Of a stretch of 64,000 nt of DNA, positions 35,070 through 43,668 are shown piece by piece; the stretch's first letter is position 1, and each line of letters opens with the position of its first letter. Source of the DNA: Venatoribacter pacificus. GTDB taxonomy: Bacteria; Pseudomonadota; Gammaproteobacteria; Pseudomonadales; Oceanobacteraceae. Under the pieces are notes generated by a model that was not told where the DNA came from, did no database searches, and saw only the letters and a program-made list of their open reading frames with translations. The position numbers and the translations under genes were made by a program. The DNA lies in the NCBI RefSeq assembly GCF_025318105.1, contig NZ_JAOANI010000015.1, positions 620,001 to 684,000 of the forward strand, read 5' to 3'.

Positions 35070-37349
35070 ATGCTTGATATTCTGAGACGCATCGTACAGG
35101 AAGTCAGCTCGGCAACCGATCTGAGCGAGGCTCTGAAGTTGGTCGTGGCACGTATCCGTGCGGCCATGAATACCGAAGTGTGCTCCGTTTATCTGTTCGA
35201 TCCTGAAAGCAAACGCTATGTGTTGATGGCCACTGAAGGTCTGAAGCAGGAAGCGGTGGGCCGGGTCAGTCTCAGTTCTTCACAGGGACTGGTCGGCCTG
35301 GTTGGTTCGCGTGAAGAGCCGATCAACGTTGATAACGCCCCGACGCATCCGCGTTTCCACTTTTTGTCGGAAACCGGTGAAGATCCATTCCTGTCCTTTC
35401 TCGGTGTACCGATCATCCATCACAAACGCCTGATGGGTGTGATGGTGGTGCAGCAGCGCGACAGCCGCCAGTTTGATGAAAGTGAAGAAGCCTTTCTGGT
35501 CACCATGTCGGCTCAGCTGGCGGGCGTTATTGCGCATGCGGAAGCGACCGGCAATATTCTTGATATCCCTTCCGCGACCAACGAACGCAAGAAAGGCACC
35601 CGCTTTAACGGCGCGCCCGGTGCCCCTGGGGTCGGTCTTGGTCAGGCCTTTGTGCTGTCTCCTGCTGCCGATCTCAGTGGCGTGGTGGATAAAGAAGCCG
35701 AATCGGTTGATGACGAAATTGCGCGCTTCGATCTTGCCCTTGAAGCCGCCCGCGAAGAAATCCGCATATTGGGGGAAAAACTCAGCAGCGAATTGCGCCC
35801 GGAAGAAATGGCGCTGTTTGATGTGTACCTGAATATGCTGGATGACCATGCGCTGGGGGCTGAAGTTAAAGTCCGTATCCGTGATGGCAACTGGGCTCAG
35901 GGGGCCTTGCGTCAGGTGGTGATGCAGTACGTGGGGCATTTCCAGTTAATGGAAGATGTTTATCTGCGTGAACGCGCCACCGATATTATCGATTTAGGTA
36001 CCCGTATTCTGGCTCATCTGCAGGGCAGTGATGCCCACGCGCAGGAGTATGATTTTCCGGACAATACGATTCTGGTCAGTGAAGAGCTGACGCCCGCCAT
36101 GCTGGGTGAAGTACCGCCAGCCAAACTGCGCGGTTTGGTGTCGGTGAAAGGATCGTCCAACTCGCATGTGGCCATTCTGGCCCGTGCCATGGGCATTCCC
36201 ACGGTCATGGGGGTGGTCGACGTCCCTTATGCCCAGCTACACGGCCTGGAGTTGATTGTTGATGGTTATCGCGGGCAGATATTCTCCAGCCCCAACGATG
36301 AGCTGCGCGAGCAGTATCAGGCCATCTTTGATGAAGAACAGGCGCTGCAGAAAGATCTGCAGGTACTGCGTGATAAACCGGCCGAAACCCTTGATGGGCA
36401 TCGCATCCCGCTGTGGGTGAATACCGGACTGATTACTGATGCGGTCCGCAGTCTGGAGCGCGGTGCTGAGGGCGTTGGCCTGTACCGCACCGAAGTGCCG
36501 TTTATGATGAAAGACCGCTTTCCCAGCGAGAGTGAACAGCAAAAAATTTACCGTCAGCAGCTGGATACATTCGCGCCTAATCCGGTGACCATGCGCACCC
36601 TGGATATTGGTGGCGATAAAGCACTGACGTATTTCCCCATCAGCGAAGCCAACCCCTTTCTCGGCTGGCGCGGCATCCGCGTTACGCTGGATCATCCGGA
36701 AATTTTTCTGGTGCAGATACGCGCCATGCTCAAGGCCAGCGAAGGCCTGAATAACCTGCGTATTATGCTGCCGATGATTACCAGCGTCAGCGAAGTGGAT
36801 GAAGCCCTGCATCTGATTTACCGCGCCCATGCGGAGGTGTTGGAAGAAGGCTTTGATGTCGAAATGCCGCAGGTCGGGGTGATGATTGAGGTGCCGGCCG
36901 CGGTCTATCAGATCCGCGAGCTGGGTCAGCGGGTGGATTTTCTCTCCGTTGGCAGCAACGATCTTACCCAGTATCTGCTGGCCGTAGACCGTAACAATCC
37001 ACGCGTGGCCGATCTGTATCAGGCCTTCCATCCGGCGGTTCTGAATGCACTGAAAATGATCGCCGATGTGTCGCACGAGATTGGCAAGCCGGTCAGTGTT
37101 TGTGGCGAATTAGCCGGTAACCCTTTGGGCGCTGTGCTACTGATGGCGATGGGCTATGACATGCTGTCCATGAATGCGACGAATCTGCCGAAAGTGAAAT
37201 CGGTGATTCGCGGCATTAATCTGGAGTGGGCCAACCAGTTGCTGACCGAAGTGCTGAAGATAGAAAGTGCACCGGTTATTACCGCGACGCTGCAGCTCTC
37301 GCTGGAAAAAGCCGGTTTTGGCCGCATTATCGGACCGGGGCGCAACTGA
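35070..37349 (+). CDS. ptsP: Phosphoenolpyruvate-protein phosphotransferase, nitrogen PTS
   Basis: Enzyme I-Ntr, 759 residues, passing phosphate from phosphoenolpyruvate to NPr. An N-terminal GAF domain (about 1-165) senses glutamine and 2-oxoglutarate in characterised relatives. The EI part has the phosphorylated histidine in GSSNSHVAILARA (His366) and the PEP-binding segments GLYRTEVPFM, LRIMLPMI and VGSNDLTQY. It is co-transcribed with rppH. It converges on the ycbK-like gene with only 29 bases and no terminator between. With GlnK and sigma-54 promoters nearby it adds another nitrogen-sensing arm. Confidence 0.95.
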   Translation: MLDILRRIVQEVSSATDLSEALKLVVARIRAAMNTEVCSVYLFDPESKRYVLMATEGLKQEAVGRVSLSSSQGLVGLVGSREEPINVDNAPTHPRFHFLSETGEDPFLSFLGVPIIHHKRLMGVMVVQQRDSRQFDESEEAFLVTMSAQLAGVIAHAEATGNILDIPSATNERKKGTRFNGAPGAPGVGLGQAFVLSPAADLSGVVDKEAESVDDEIARFDLALEAAREEIRILGEKLSSELRPEEMALFDVYLNMLDDHALGAEVKVRIRDGNWAQGALRQVVMQYVGHFQLMEDVYLRERATDIIDLGTRILAHLQGSDAHAQEYDFPDNTILVSEELTPAMLGEVPPAKLRGLVSVKGSSNSHVAILARAMGIPTVMGVVDVPYAQLHGLELIVDGYRGQIFSSPNDELREQYQAIFDEEQALQKDLQVLRDKPAETLDGHRIPLWVNTGLITDAVRSLERGAEGVGLYRTEVPFMMKDRFPSESEQQKIYRQQLDTFAPNPVTMRTLDIGGDKALTYFPISEANPFLGWRGIRVTLDHPEIFLVQIRAMLKASEGLNNLRIMLPMITSVSEVDEALHLIYRAHAEVLEEGFDVEMPQVGVMIEVPAAVYQIRELGQRVDFLSVGSNDLTQYLLAVDRNNPRVADLYQAFHPAVLNALKMIADVSHEIGKPVSVCGELAGNPLGAVLLMAMGYDMLSMNATNLPKVKSVIRGINLEWANQLLTEVLKIESAPVITATLQLSLEKAGFGRIIGPGRN

Positions 37350-37378
37350 ACGGTTGTCTGCCCCATCGGCTTGCCTGA

Positions 37379-37927
37379 TCAGGCTGTCCAGTGCCGGGTA
37401 CGTCCGGTGTCGATATGAATAAAACCACTCTTCGGGTAATAGCCCACGCCACCATTGCCCATGGCCAGCGCGGCGCGATGAAGGTGGCGATGCGATACGC
37501 CAGGAATCCGGATATCAATCGCCCGTCCCTGCATGTGCAGGCTGTGCTCTGCGACGCCTGAGCTGGCATAGCGCAGGCTGGCATTGGATTCCGGTGCGCG
37601 ATAACCGGAAATCACATACAGCGGCTCATGGCTGCCAAACAGCTGCTGTAACTGATACATGTTCTGATACAGCTCGCGCTGCATGGCCATCACCTGATCA
37701 CGACGATGATCGCGCACCAGAATATCCAGAGATTCCACACCATCATCCAGATAGCGGCCATTCGCCCAGAACGTACTGTTGCTGAATTCGCCGGTGTGGA
37801 TGTTGTACAAACGCAGAGTACGTTCTTCCTGTTGGCCCTGAGCAAAGGCACGGCTGCTACCCAAGCCAGCGATACTGGCCGCGCCAAGGCATGCGGCCTG
37901 CTTCAGAAAGTTGCGTCGTTGTAACAT
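37379..37927 (-). CDS. YcbK/MepK-like murein endopeptidase (DUF882), Tat signal
   Basis: Exported peptidase-fold protein of 182 residues. MLQRRNFLKQAACLGAASIAG is a Tat signal with RRNFLK. The catalytic zinc region reads VAEHSLHMQGRAIDIRI, with a second site GFIHIDTG and the substrate segment SGYRAPESN. E. coli MepK (YcbK) cleaves 3-3 peptidoglycan cross-links made by L,D-transpeptidases, and the neighbour here is the L,D-transpeptidase YcbB. ATG 37927 has GGAG upstream; a TTG two codons earlier is less likely. Confidence 0.88.
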   Translation of the reverse strand: MLQRRNFLKQAACLGAASIAGLGSSRAFAQGQQEERTLRLYNIHTGEFSNSTFWANGRYLDDGVESLDILVRDHRRDQVMAMQRELYQNMYQLQQLFGSHEPLYVISGYRAPESNASLRYASSGVAEHSLHMQGRAIDIRIPGVSHRHLHRAALAMGNGGVGYYPKSGFIHIDTGRTRHWTA

Positions 37928-38119
37928 GGTCAATCTTCTCCGCTACATCAGATGGTTCAGCGTTGTTGTGCATGGATATATCAGCGGAGTATGCCAAACA
38001 CCTGCCAAAAGAAACGGGCATCCTTAGACAAAAATACATAACGCTACATTTGTCACACAGAATGATGTAACACGCTGGCACATATGCGCCAGCGGGGAGG
38101 GGATTCGTAACAGGATTGA

Positions 38120-39910
38120 TTAAAGGCTGACGGCGGGGTTTGTCGGAGGCAGGCCAGCGATCAGATCGCGGTTGTAGATATCGTCCCGCACCTGCAAATT
38201 GCCATCCTGATCAACCCAGGCGGTCCAGTACATCAGGTATACCGGCACATCATCCTGCAGGCGGATACGGGTGGTACGGTTCTGATCGATGGCGGCATCG
38301 ATATTATGACGATTCCAGCCCTGTTGTCCGCGCAGCAGTTTCTCGGCCAGCAGGCGGGGTTTCTCGACCCGGACGCAGCCGGAGCTTAAGGCACGGTTAT
38401 CGAGGTTAAACAGTTGCGGCTGTGACGTATCGTGCAGGTAGATGTCTTTATCGTTCGGAAACAGGAATTTGATAGAACCCAAAGCATTGTCGTCACCGGC
38501 TTTCTGTACCAAACGGTAAGGGAAGTTGCGGGCAGTGACTTTGTTCCAGTTGATGGCATGGGGTGAGATAAACTGGTCCACACCATCAACACGGCCGATC
38601 ACCTGATACCCTTTTTCATCCAGGTACCCCGGATTGCGGCGGATTTTCGGCAGCAGGCTGTTAATGGCAATACGTCTGGGTACTGACCAGGTAGGCGCCA
38701 ACTCAAGGGTGCTGATTTTCTGGGCCATAACAGGCGTGCGGCGCTGCAGGTTGCCGATAATCACTTTCATATCCAGTTCAACCGAGCCGCCATTCATCAA
38801 TTGCAGGCTGTAGTCGGCCATATTGACCATCACATGACGCTGGCCAAGATCCCTTGGCAGGTGACGCCAGCGCTTCATGTTCAGCGCGACTTTCTGAGCC
38901 ATCTGATAAGGCGGAATATTCAGCCAGGCCAGGGTGCGGGCATCCAGTTCGCCGCTTTCCGGCAAATGATGACGCTTCTGGAAGTGGCGCAGGGAATCAG
39001 CCAGCGTGCTGTCGAATTGAAACTCCGGACGGTTGAGGTCGTGGGGCTCATCTTCATCCGGGGCGCGGGTACGCTCTTCTGAATCTTTGAACAGCCAGGA
39101 TAACGCGCCTTTTTGCAGATCACCGTACTGCCCCAGCATCCAGCGCAGGTGCGGCACCAGACGATGGCGTTCGTTGGCCTTCAGTTGCAGAGTATCCGGC
39201 AATGGATACCAGCCACCGGAGTTAGCAATGGCGAGGTAGCGGTTCAGTTCTTTACGCAGACGCAGGTAGCCGGGATGAGAGGGCGTGAGGGTTTCGACCA
39301 GTGCATCCAGCTCGTTGCGGCGGATAGAGTCGTTAAGCAGGTCGATAATCTGTTCTTCACTGAACTGTCCGGGCTTGCTCGCCGCTGATACCTTACGGAT
39401 GGATGGATGATCACCTTCGCCGGTGTCAGGCAGCAGCTCGGCATTCAGAGCCTGTTGGGCATAAGTAATGAAAGCGTCGGTCAGCAGTACTTCAACCGCT
39501 GTGGCCTGTTTGGGAATGTTCGACAGACGGCTGGTTTCACGCTCAAGGGTGGCCAGTTCGTAGCCGTAATTGCGCCAGTCGTCGGCGGCGGTTTCGCGCA
39601 GCACCTGTAACAGTTCTTGTCCGGCTTCGGTCAGCTCGAAGCTGTTCATCCATACCGGCTGGTAATCACGGCGCAGATAAAAAGGTTCGATGCTTTGTAC
39701 ATGTTTCAGCCGCACTTCTCCCGCCACATTGCGCGCGGATTCGATTAACCAGTGCTCCATATATTTTTGCGCCACTTTGGGCGGCATATAGGGCTTGGTA
39801 TTGATGCTGGCTGCCAGAGCCGCAAACAACAGTCCGACGCACAGCAGGGCAATAAAGCCTGTGAGTGCGACGACGCGCTGCGGTTTTCTGGGTGTATTCA
39901 TGCTGTTCAT
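38120..39910 (-). CDS. YcbB/LdtD-like L,D-transpeptidase
   Basis: Periplasmic murein cross-linking enzyme of about 596 residues. An N-terminal membrane anchor (VVALTGFIALLCVGLLFAAL) is followed by a helical region, a peptidoglycan-binding domain (LRHFQKRHHLPESGELDARTLAWL) and a YkuD catalytic domain with HDTSQP and the active-site cysteine in SSGCVRVEKP. It makes 3-3 cross-links and is beta-lactam tolerant in characterised relatives. It lies upstream of the ycbK-like gene on the same strand, with about 190 bp between. The start is taken as ATG 39910; ATG 39901 is equally possible. Confidence 0.9.
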   Translation of the reverse strand: MNSMNTPRKPQRVVALTGFIALLCVGLLFAALAASINTKPYMPPKVAQKYMEHWLIESARNVAGEVRLKHVQSIEPFYLRRDYQPVWMNSFELTEAGQELLQVLRETAADDWRNYGYELATLERETSRLSNIPKQATAVEVLLTDAFITYAQQALNAELLPDTGEGDHPSIRKVSAASKPGQFSEEQIIDLLNDSIRRNELDALVETLTPSHPGYLRLRKELNRYLAIANSGGWYPLPDTLQLKANERHRLVPHLRWMLGQYGDLQKGALSWLFKDSEERTRAPDEDEPHDLNRPEFQFDSTLADSLRHFQKRHHLPESGELDARTLAWLNIPPYQMAQKVALNMKRWRHLPRDLGQRHVMVNMADYSLQLMNGGSVELDMKVIIGNLQRRTPVMAQKISTLELAPTWSVPRRIAINSLLPKIRRNPGYLDEKGYQVIGRVDGVDQFISPHAINWNKVTARNFPYRLVQKAGDDNALGSIKFLFPNDKDIYLHDTSQPQLFNLDNRALSSGCVRVEKPRLLAEKLLRGQQGWNRHNIDAAIDQNRTTRIRLQDDVPVYLMYWTAWVDQDGNLQVRDDIYNRDLIAGLPPTNPAVSL

Positions 39911-40128
39911 GCACGAAGTATGGACGCCAGACTGGCAAAATGTGGCGGGAATCGTGCTACCGTTCGCAGAATTTTGTAAGCGACTGCAAACGGTCGTTCG
40001 ATTGGTCAACGGAGTGTCAAAAGAAACAACAACTTAGGTTTTTCTTTTGTAACAGGGTGGGTAATTAACGGATTTCTGTCGGCTGATTCTTTGTTCTTAA
40101 AGTGGGCAATTGTCTACTTATTACAGGG

Positions 40129-40151
40129 CGCCTCTGAATGATTCAGAGGCG
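40129..40151. repeat. Palindromic repeat family A, perfect copy
   Basis: CGCCTCTGAAT-G-ATTCAGAGGCG is an uninterrupted 11-bp dyad. It overlaps the end of the NRDE gene and encodes its last residues, R-L-stop. The core recurs at 41852 and, degenerate, at 1903. Confidence 0.85.
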
Positions 40152-40910
40152 TTCTAGATCGACCGGCCAGGTGACCCGTCCGGCAATTCGGCCATGACTG
40201 TCCCAGCTCAGTTCGCTTAACTCCAACCGACCTTCCAGTCCCAGAATGCCGGTAGAGCAGCGGGTGCCGTAGCCCGGAGCGTTAATGAACTGCGCCGACA
40301 ACAGACGCTCCCATTCCAGCGGTACGCCGGTTTGTGGCAGCTGATCGTCCGGGAAGGGTGAATAATGATCCAGTAAAGCGGCGAGACTGGCACTGCCTTT
40401 AGGCTGTTGTAACCAATGCTGAAGTTGTGTGCGTGCCAGTTCGGTTTTCGGCCAGGGAGTATTCAGCCAGGCATTGCTCAGTGTGTGAATGCCGGGCTCC
40501 AGCCGTTCAAGGCGGGGTTCGGGGTAGTTGCTGGCGTACCAGAGCTGGTTGCGGTTGCCGCAGAGCAGATTAAACGGCGCGTACTGGTCGCCTTTTTCCA
40601 GTACGGCACGCAGATATTTTTCCGGGTTGCGTGGCTCGCGCAGGTAATCCAGTACCAGATGACCACGCGACTGTGGCTCGGCCGGGCCGGCGCCGGGGGC
40701 GCGGATATTGGTCAGCGCCGCAAAGCGGCCTGCTTTGGTCGCGCCCAGCCAGGTGCCGCCCTGTTGCAGATCGCGCCCGGCAAACAGGCCCGGATATTCT
40801 TTCCACTCTTCCAGTGCACTGGCGGGGCGGGGATAAAACTCATCCCGGTTGGCACTCAGGCTCAGCCACTGACGGTTCTGTGGTTGCCAGTTCAATACGA
40901 TCAGACACAT
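40143..40910 (-). CDS. NRDE (TANGO2-like) family protein
   Basis: Protein of 255 residues of the NRDE/TANGO2 family, possibly an N-terminal-nucleophile hydrolase or heme-handling factor; the biochemical role is unsettled. The start is ATG 40910, giving MCLIVLNW, because the second-residue cysteine is conserved and GGGAA lies at proper distance; an ATG two codons earlier has no room for a ribosome site. SANRDEFYPRPA holds the NRDE motif and GGTWLGATKAGRFAALTN follows. The last codons and stop lie inside palindromic repeat A. Confidence 0.88.
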   Translation of the reverse strand: MCLIVLNWQPQNRQWLSLSANRDEFYPRPASALEEWKEYPGLFAGRDLQQGGTWLGATKAGRFAALTNIRAPGAGPAEPQSRGHLVLDYLREPRNPEKYLRAVLEKGDQYAPFNLLCGNRNQLWYASNYPEPRLERLEPGIHTLSNAWLNTPWPKTELARTQLQHWLQQPKGSASLAALLDHYSPFPDDQLPQTGVPLEWERLLSAQFINAPGYGTRCSTGILGLEGRLELSELSWDSHGRIAGRVTWPVDLERL

Positions 40911-41022
40911 AAGCATTTCCCGATAATGATTGCCGCAGGCATGATCTGTTGCGCAGGCGCTGCCGACTTTGACCGCACTTTAGGTCATAATGCCGCCCCC
41001 TTAAACCGGAATTTTCACACCT

Positions 41023-41811
41023 ATGATGACATTTCTGCTGTTCCTGGCGGTTGGCTCAGTGGCCGGTCTGCTGGCTGGTTTGTTTGGCATTGGTGGCGGC
41101 ATGGTGATTGTTCCTGTGCTGGTGATTACCTTTGCCGCACAGGGCGTAAGCGAAACGGTGCTGACGCATATGGCGGTGGCTACGTCGCTGGCGACCATCG
41201 TGTTTACCTCGCTCAGCTCGGTGCGTGAGCATCATCGTCAGGGTGGCGTGGACTGGACGCTGGTGGGTGTGATGAGCATCGGTATTGTGCTGGGCACCAT
41301 GGTCGGCGTGTCGTTAATTACCACCGTACCGGGTCCTCTGCTGCAGAAAATCATTGGTGTGTTTGCTTTGTTGTTGGCACTGAAAATGTTCTTTGGGCTG
41401 GAACCAAAAGGCGCTGGCAAGCGTCCAGGTAACCGGGGCCTGATGGTTGCCGGTTCTGTGGTCGGTTTTGGTTCGTCGTGGTTTGGTATTGGTGGCGGAA
41501 CGTTTACCGTGCCGTACCTGAGTTGGATGAAAATCCCTATGCGTCAGGCGGTGGCGACTTCCGCTGCCTGTGGTTTGCCCATTGCGCTGACGGGCGCGTT
41601 GAGTAATGTGGTGGCCGGCTGGAATCATGAGGCTCTGCCTGCCTGGAGTACCGGCTTTTTATACTGGCCGGCCATTCTTGGTATTGTGCTGACCAGCGTG
41701 CCTTTTGCCAAAGTGGGGGCGAAGCTGGCACATCGTCTGGATCAGGCGTTGCTGAAAAAAAGCTTTGCGCTGTTGCTGTTTGTGGTTGGTATTAAATTTC
41801 TGTTGTTTTAA
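41023..41811 (+). CDS. Sulfite exporter TauE/SafE family protein
   Basis: Inner-membrane protein of 262 residues with about eight helices in two similar halves: AGLFGIGGGMVIVPVLV near residue 20 and SSWFGIGGGTFTVPYLSW near 150, each with the GIGGG motif. The family exports sulfite, sulfoacetate or other organic anions; the substrate is unknown. It lies before lgt, as I recall for Pseudomonas relatives, separated here by palindromic repeat A. Confidence 0.9.
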   Translation: MMTFLLFLAVGSVAGLLAGLFGIGGGMVIVPVLVITFAAQGVSETVLTHMAVATSLATIVFTSLSSVREHHRQGGVDWTLVGVMSIGIVLGTMVGVSLITTVPGPLLQKIIGVFALLLALKMFFGLEPKGAGKRPGNRGLMVAGSVVGFGSSWFGIGGGTFTVPYLSWMKIPMRQAVATSAACGLPIALTGALSNVVAGWNHEALPAWSTGFLYWPAILGIVLTSVPFAKVGAKLAHRLDQALLKKSFALLLFVVGIKFLLF

Positions 41812-41851
41812 GCGCATTTCATAAGGCGTTAAAAATAGAGTGTTTTGCTTG

Positions 41852-41878
41852 GGCACCTCTGAATTATTCAGAGGCGCC
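41852..41878. repeat. Palindromic repeat family A, near-perfect copy
   Basis: GGC-A-CCTCTGAAT and ATTCAGAGG-C-GCC pair over 13 positions with one mismatch around a single T. Three T follow, so it may weakly terminate the TauE/SafE message before lgt. Confidence 0.8.
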
Positions 41879-41911
41879 TTTAAGTCTGATTGTTGTTGCA
41901 AGGAAGTTCGT

Positions 41912-42721
41912 ATGCTGACCTATCCCGATATAGACCCGGTAGCCGTGGCCATTGGCCCGCTGAAAATTCATTGGTATGGCCTGATGTATCTGCTGGCGTT
42001 TGCCTCGGCCTGGGGCCTGGCCAATTACCGTGCGCGTCGTCCGGCTTCCGGCTGGACACCGGAGCAGGTGTCGGATCTGATCTTTTATGGTGCCATGGGG
42101 GTTATTCTCGGTGGTCGTTGCGGCTATGTGCTGCTGTATAACTTTCCGCAATTCTTACAGGACCCGTTATGGCTGCTGCGGGTGTGGGAAGGCGGGATGT
42201 CGTTTCACGGTGGGCTGCTGGGTGTCATGGCAGCGCTGGCGTGGTTTGGTCACAAATATAAAAAGAACTTTTTTGATGTGGCCGACTTCGTTGCTCCGCT
42301 GGTACCGGTCGGTCTGATGTTTGGCCGTTTCGGCAATTTTATTGGCGGTGAGTTATGGGGCCGTGTGGCGGATCCGGCTCATGTGCCCTGGGCGATGGTG
42401 TTTCCGCGCGCCGGCGATCTGCCGCGCCATCCGTCACAGTTGTATCAGGCGGCGTTGGAGGGGTTCCTGCTGTTTGTTATCCTCTGGTTTTATTCGTCCC
42501 GGCCACGGCCACAGAAGGCCGTCAGTGCCATGTTCCTGATTGGTTATGGCTTGTTCCGTACCATTGCCGAGTTCTTCCGCGAGCCGGATGCACATATTGG
42601 TTTTGATTTATTTGGCTGGATGAGCCGCGGGCAGCTGCTCAGTCTGCCGATGATTGTTATAGGGGTTATTCTGCTGGTGATTGCCTACCGCAGCCCGAAA
42701 TCCGGAGAACAGAAAGTATGA
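41912..42721 (+). CDS. lgt: Prolipoprotein diacylglyceryl transferase
   Basis: Inner-membrane enzyme of 269 residues, adding diacylglyceryl from phosphatidylglycerol to the lipobox cysteine. Family segments are HGGLLGVMAALAWFG, the signature GRFGNFIGGELWGR and RHPSQLYQAALEG. The start is ATG 41912 with AAGGAAG before it. The stop overlaps the thyA start in ATGA. It serves the many lipoproteins of this window (TRAP, imelysin, RCC1 and di-heme proteins). Confidence 0.95.
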   Translation: MLTYPDIDPVAVAIGPLKIHWYGLMYLLAFASAWGLANYRARRPASGWTPEQVSDLIFYGAMGVILGGRCGYVLLYNFPQFLQDPLWLLRVWEGGMSFHGGLLGVMAALAWFGHKYKKNFFDVADFVAPLVPVGLMFGRFGNFIGGELWGRVADPAHVPWAMVFPRAGDLPRHPSQLYQAALEGFLLFVILWFYSSRPRPQKAVSAMFLIGYGLFRTIAEFFREPDAHIGFDLFGWMSRGQLLSLPMIVIGVILLVIAYRSPKSGEQKV

Positions 42722-43512
42722 AGCAATATCTCGATCTGATGCGCCATGTTCGCGAAAACGGCACCTTCAAGGAAGACCGTACCGGCACCGGCACGTACAG
42801 CTGTTTTGGGTATCAGATGCGCTTTGATCTGAGTGAAGGCTTCCCGCTGGTAACCACCAAAAAACTGCATCTGCGCTCGATTATTCATGAGTTGCTGTGG
42901 TTCCTGAGTGGCGACACCAATATTCGCTATCTGAAAGAAAACGGCGTCTCTATCTGGGATGAGTGGGCCGATGAAGACGGCAATCTGGGGCCGGTGTACG
43001 GTTCGCAGTGGCGCAGCTGGCCAACCGCCGATGGCCGTCATATTGATCAGATCACCCAGGTGGTGAACCAGATTAAAAACAATCCGGACTCGCGCCGCCT
43101 GATCGTCAGTGCCTGGAATGTGGGTGAAATTGACAATATGGCCCTGCCGCCATGCCACGCTTTTTTCCAGTTCTACGTCGCTGACGGTAAACTTTCCTGC
43201 CAGCTGTACCAGCGCAGCGCCGATATCTTCCTTGGTGTGCCGTTCAATATCGCCAGCTATGCCTTACTGGTGTATATGGTGGCACAGCAGTGTGATCTGC
43301 AGGTGGGCGATTTTGTCTGGACCGGTGGTGATGTGCATCTCTATGCCAACCATCTGGAGCAGACTGACCTGCAACTGTCGCGCGAGCCGATGGCGCTGCC
43401 AAAGCTGGTGATTCAGCGTAAACCCGACAGTCTGTTTGACTATAAGTTTGAAGACTTCGTGATCGAAGGTTACGAATCTCACCCGCATATCAAAGCGCCC
43501 GTCGCGATCTGA
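42718..43512 (+). CDS. thyA: Thymidylate synthase
   Basis: Converts dUMP to dTMP using methylene-tetrahydrofolate. At 264 residues it has the length of E. coli ThyA. The catalytic cysteine is in ALPPCHAFFQFYV, with QRSADIFLGVPFNIASYA (dUMP contacts) and the C-terminal SHPHIKAPVAI. The start overlaps the end of lgt. folA, which regenerates its folate by-product, is 1.9 kb downstream on the same strand. Confidence 0.96.
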   Translation: MKQYLDLMRHVRENGTFKEDRTGTGTYSCFGYQMRFDLSEGFPLVTTKKLHLRSIIHELLWFLSGDTNIRYLKENGVSIWDEWADEDGNLGPVYGSQWRSWPTADGRHIDQITQVVNQIKNNPDSRRLIVSAWNVGEIDNMALPPCHAFFQFYVADGKLSCQLYQRSADIFLGVPFNIASYALLVYMVAQQCDLQVGDFVWTGGDVHLYANHLEQTDLQLSREPMALPKLVIQRKPDSLFDYKFEDFVIEGYESHPHIKAPVAI

Positions 43513-43668
43513 TTGCGATGCTGCTCCTGCTCCGTCCTTGCTCCGCTTTGCTCTGGGGCAGGCAGAGCAGGCGGCCTCTTCGTTGGTAACAATTCTTTTT
43601 CACTATCGCGGCTGTCAGACCAGACGGCGGAGTCTGCTTGTCTATACTGAAGGCAACTTTGACTCCCG

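Noticed and set aside
36237..37076. 279-codon open frame antisense to ptsP
   Set aside because: Covered by the unmistakable EI domain on the other strand; composition is not protein-like.
40416..41228. 270-codon plus-strand frame across the NRDE gene into the TauE/SafE gene
   Set aside because: It overlaps two well supported genes and has no family resemblance.
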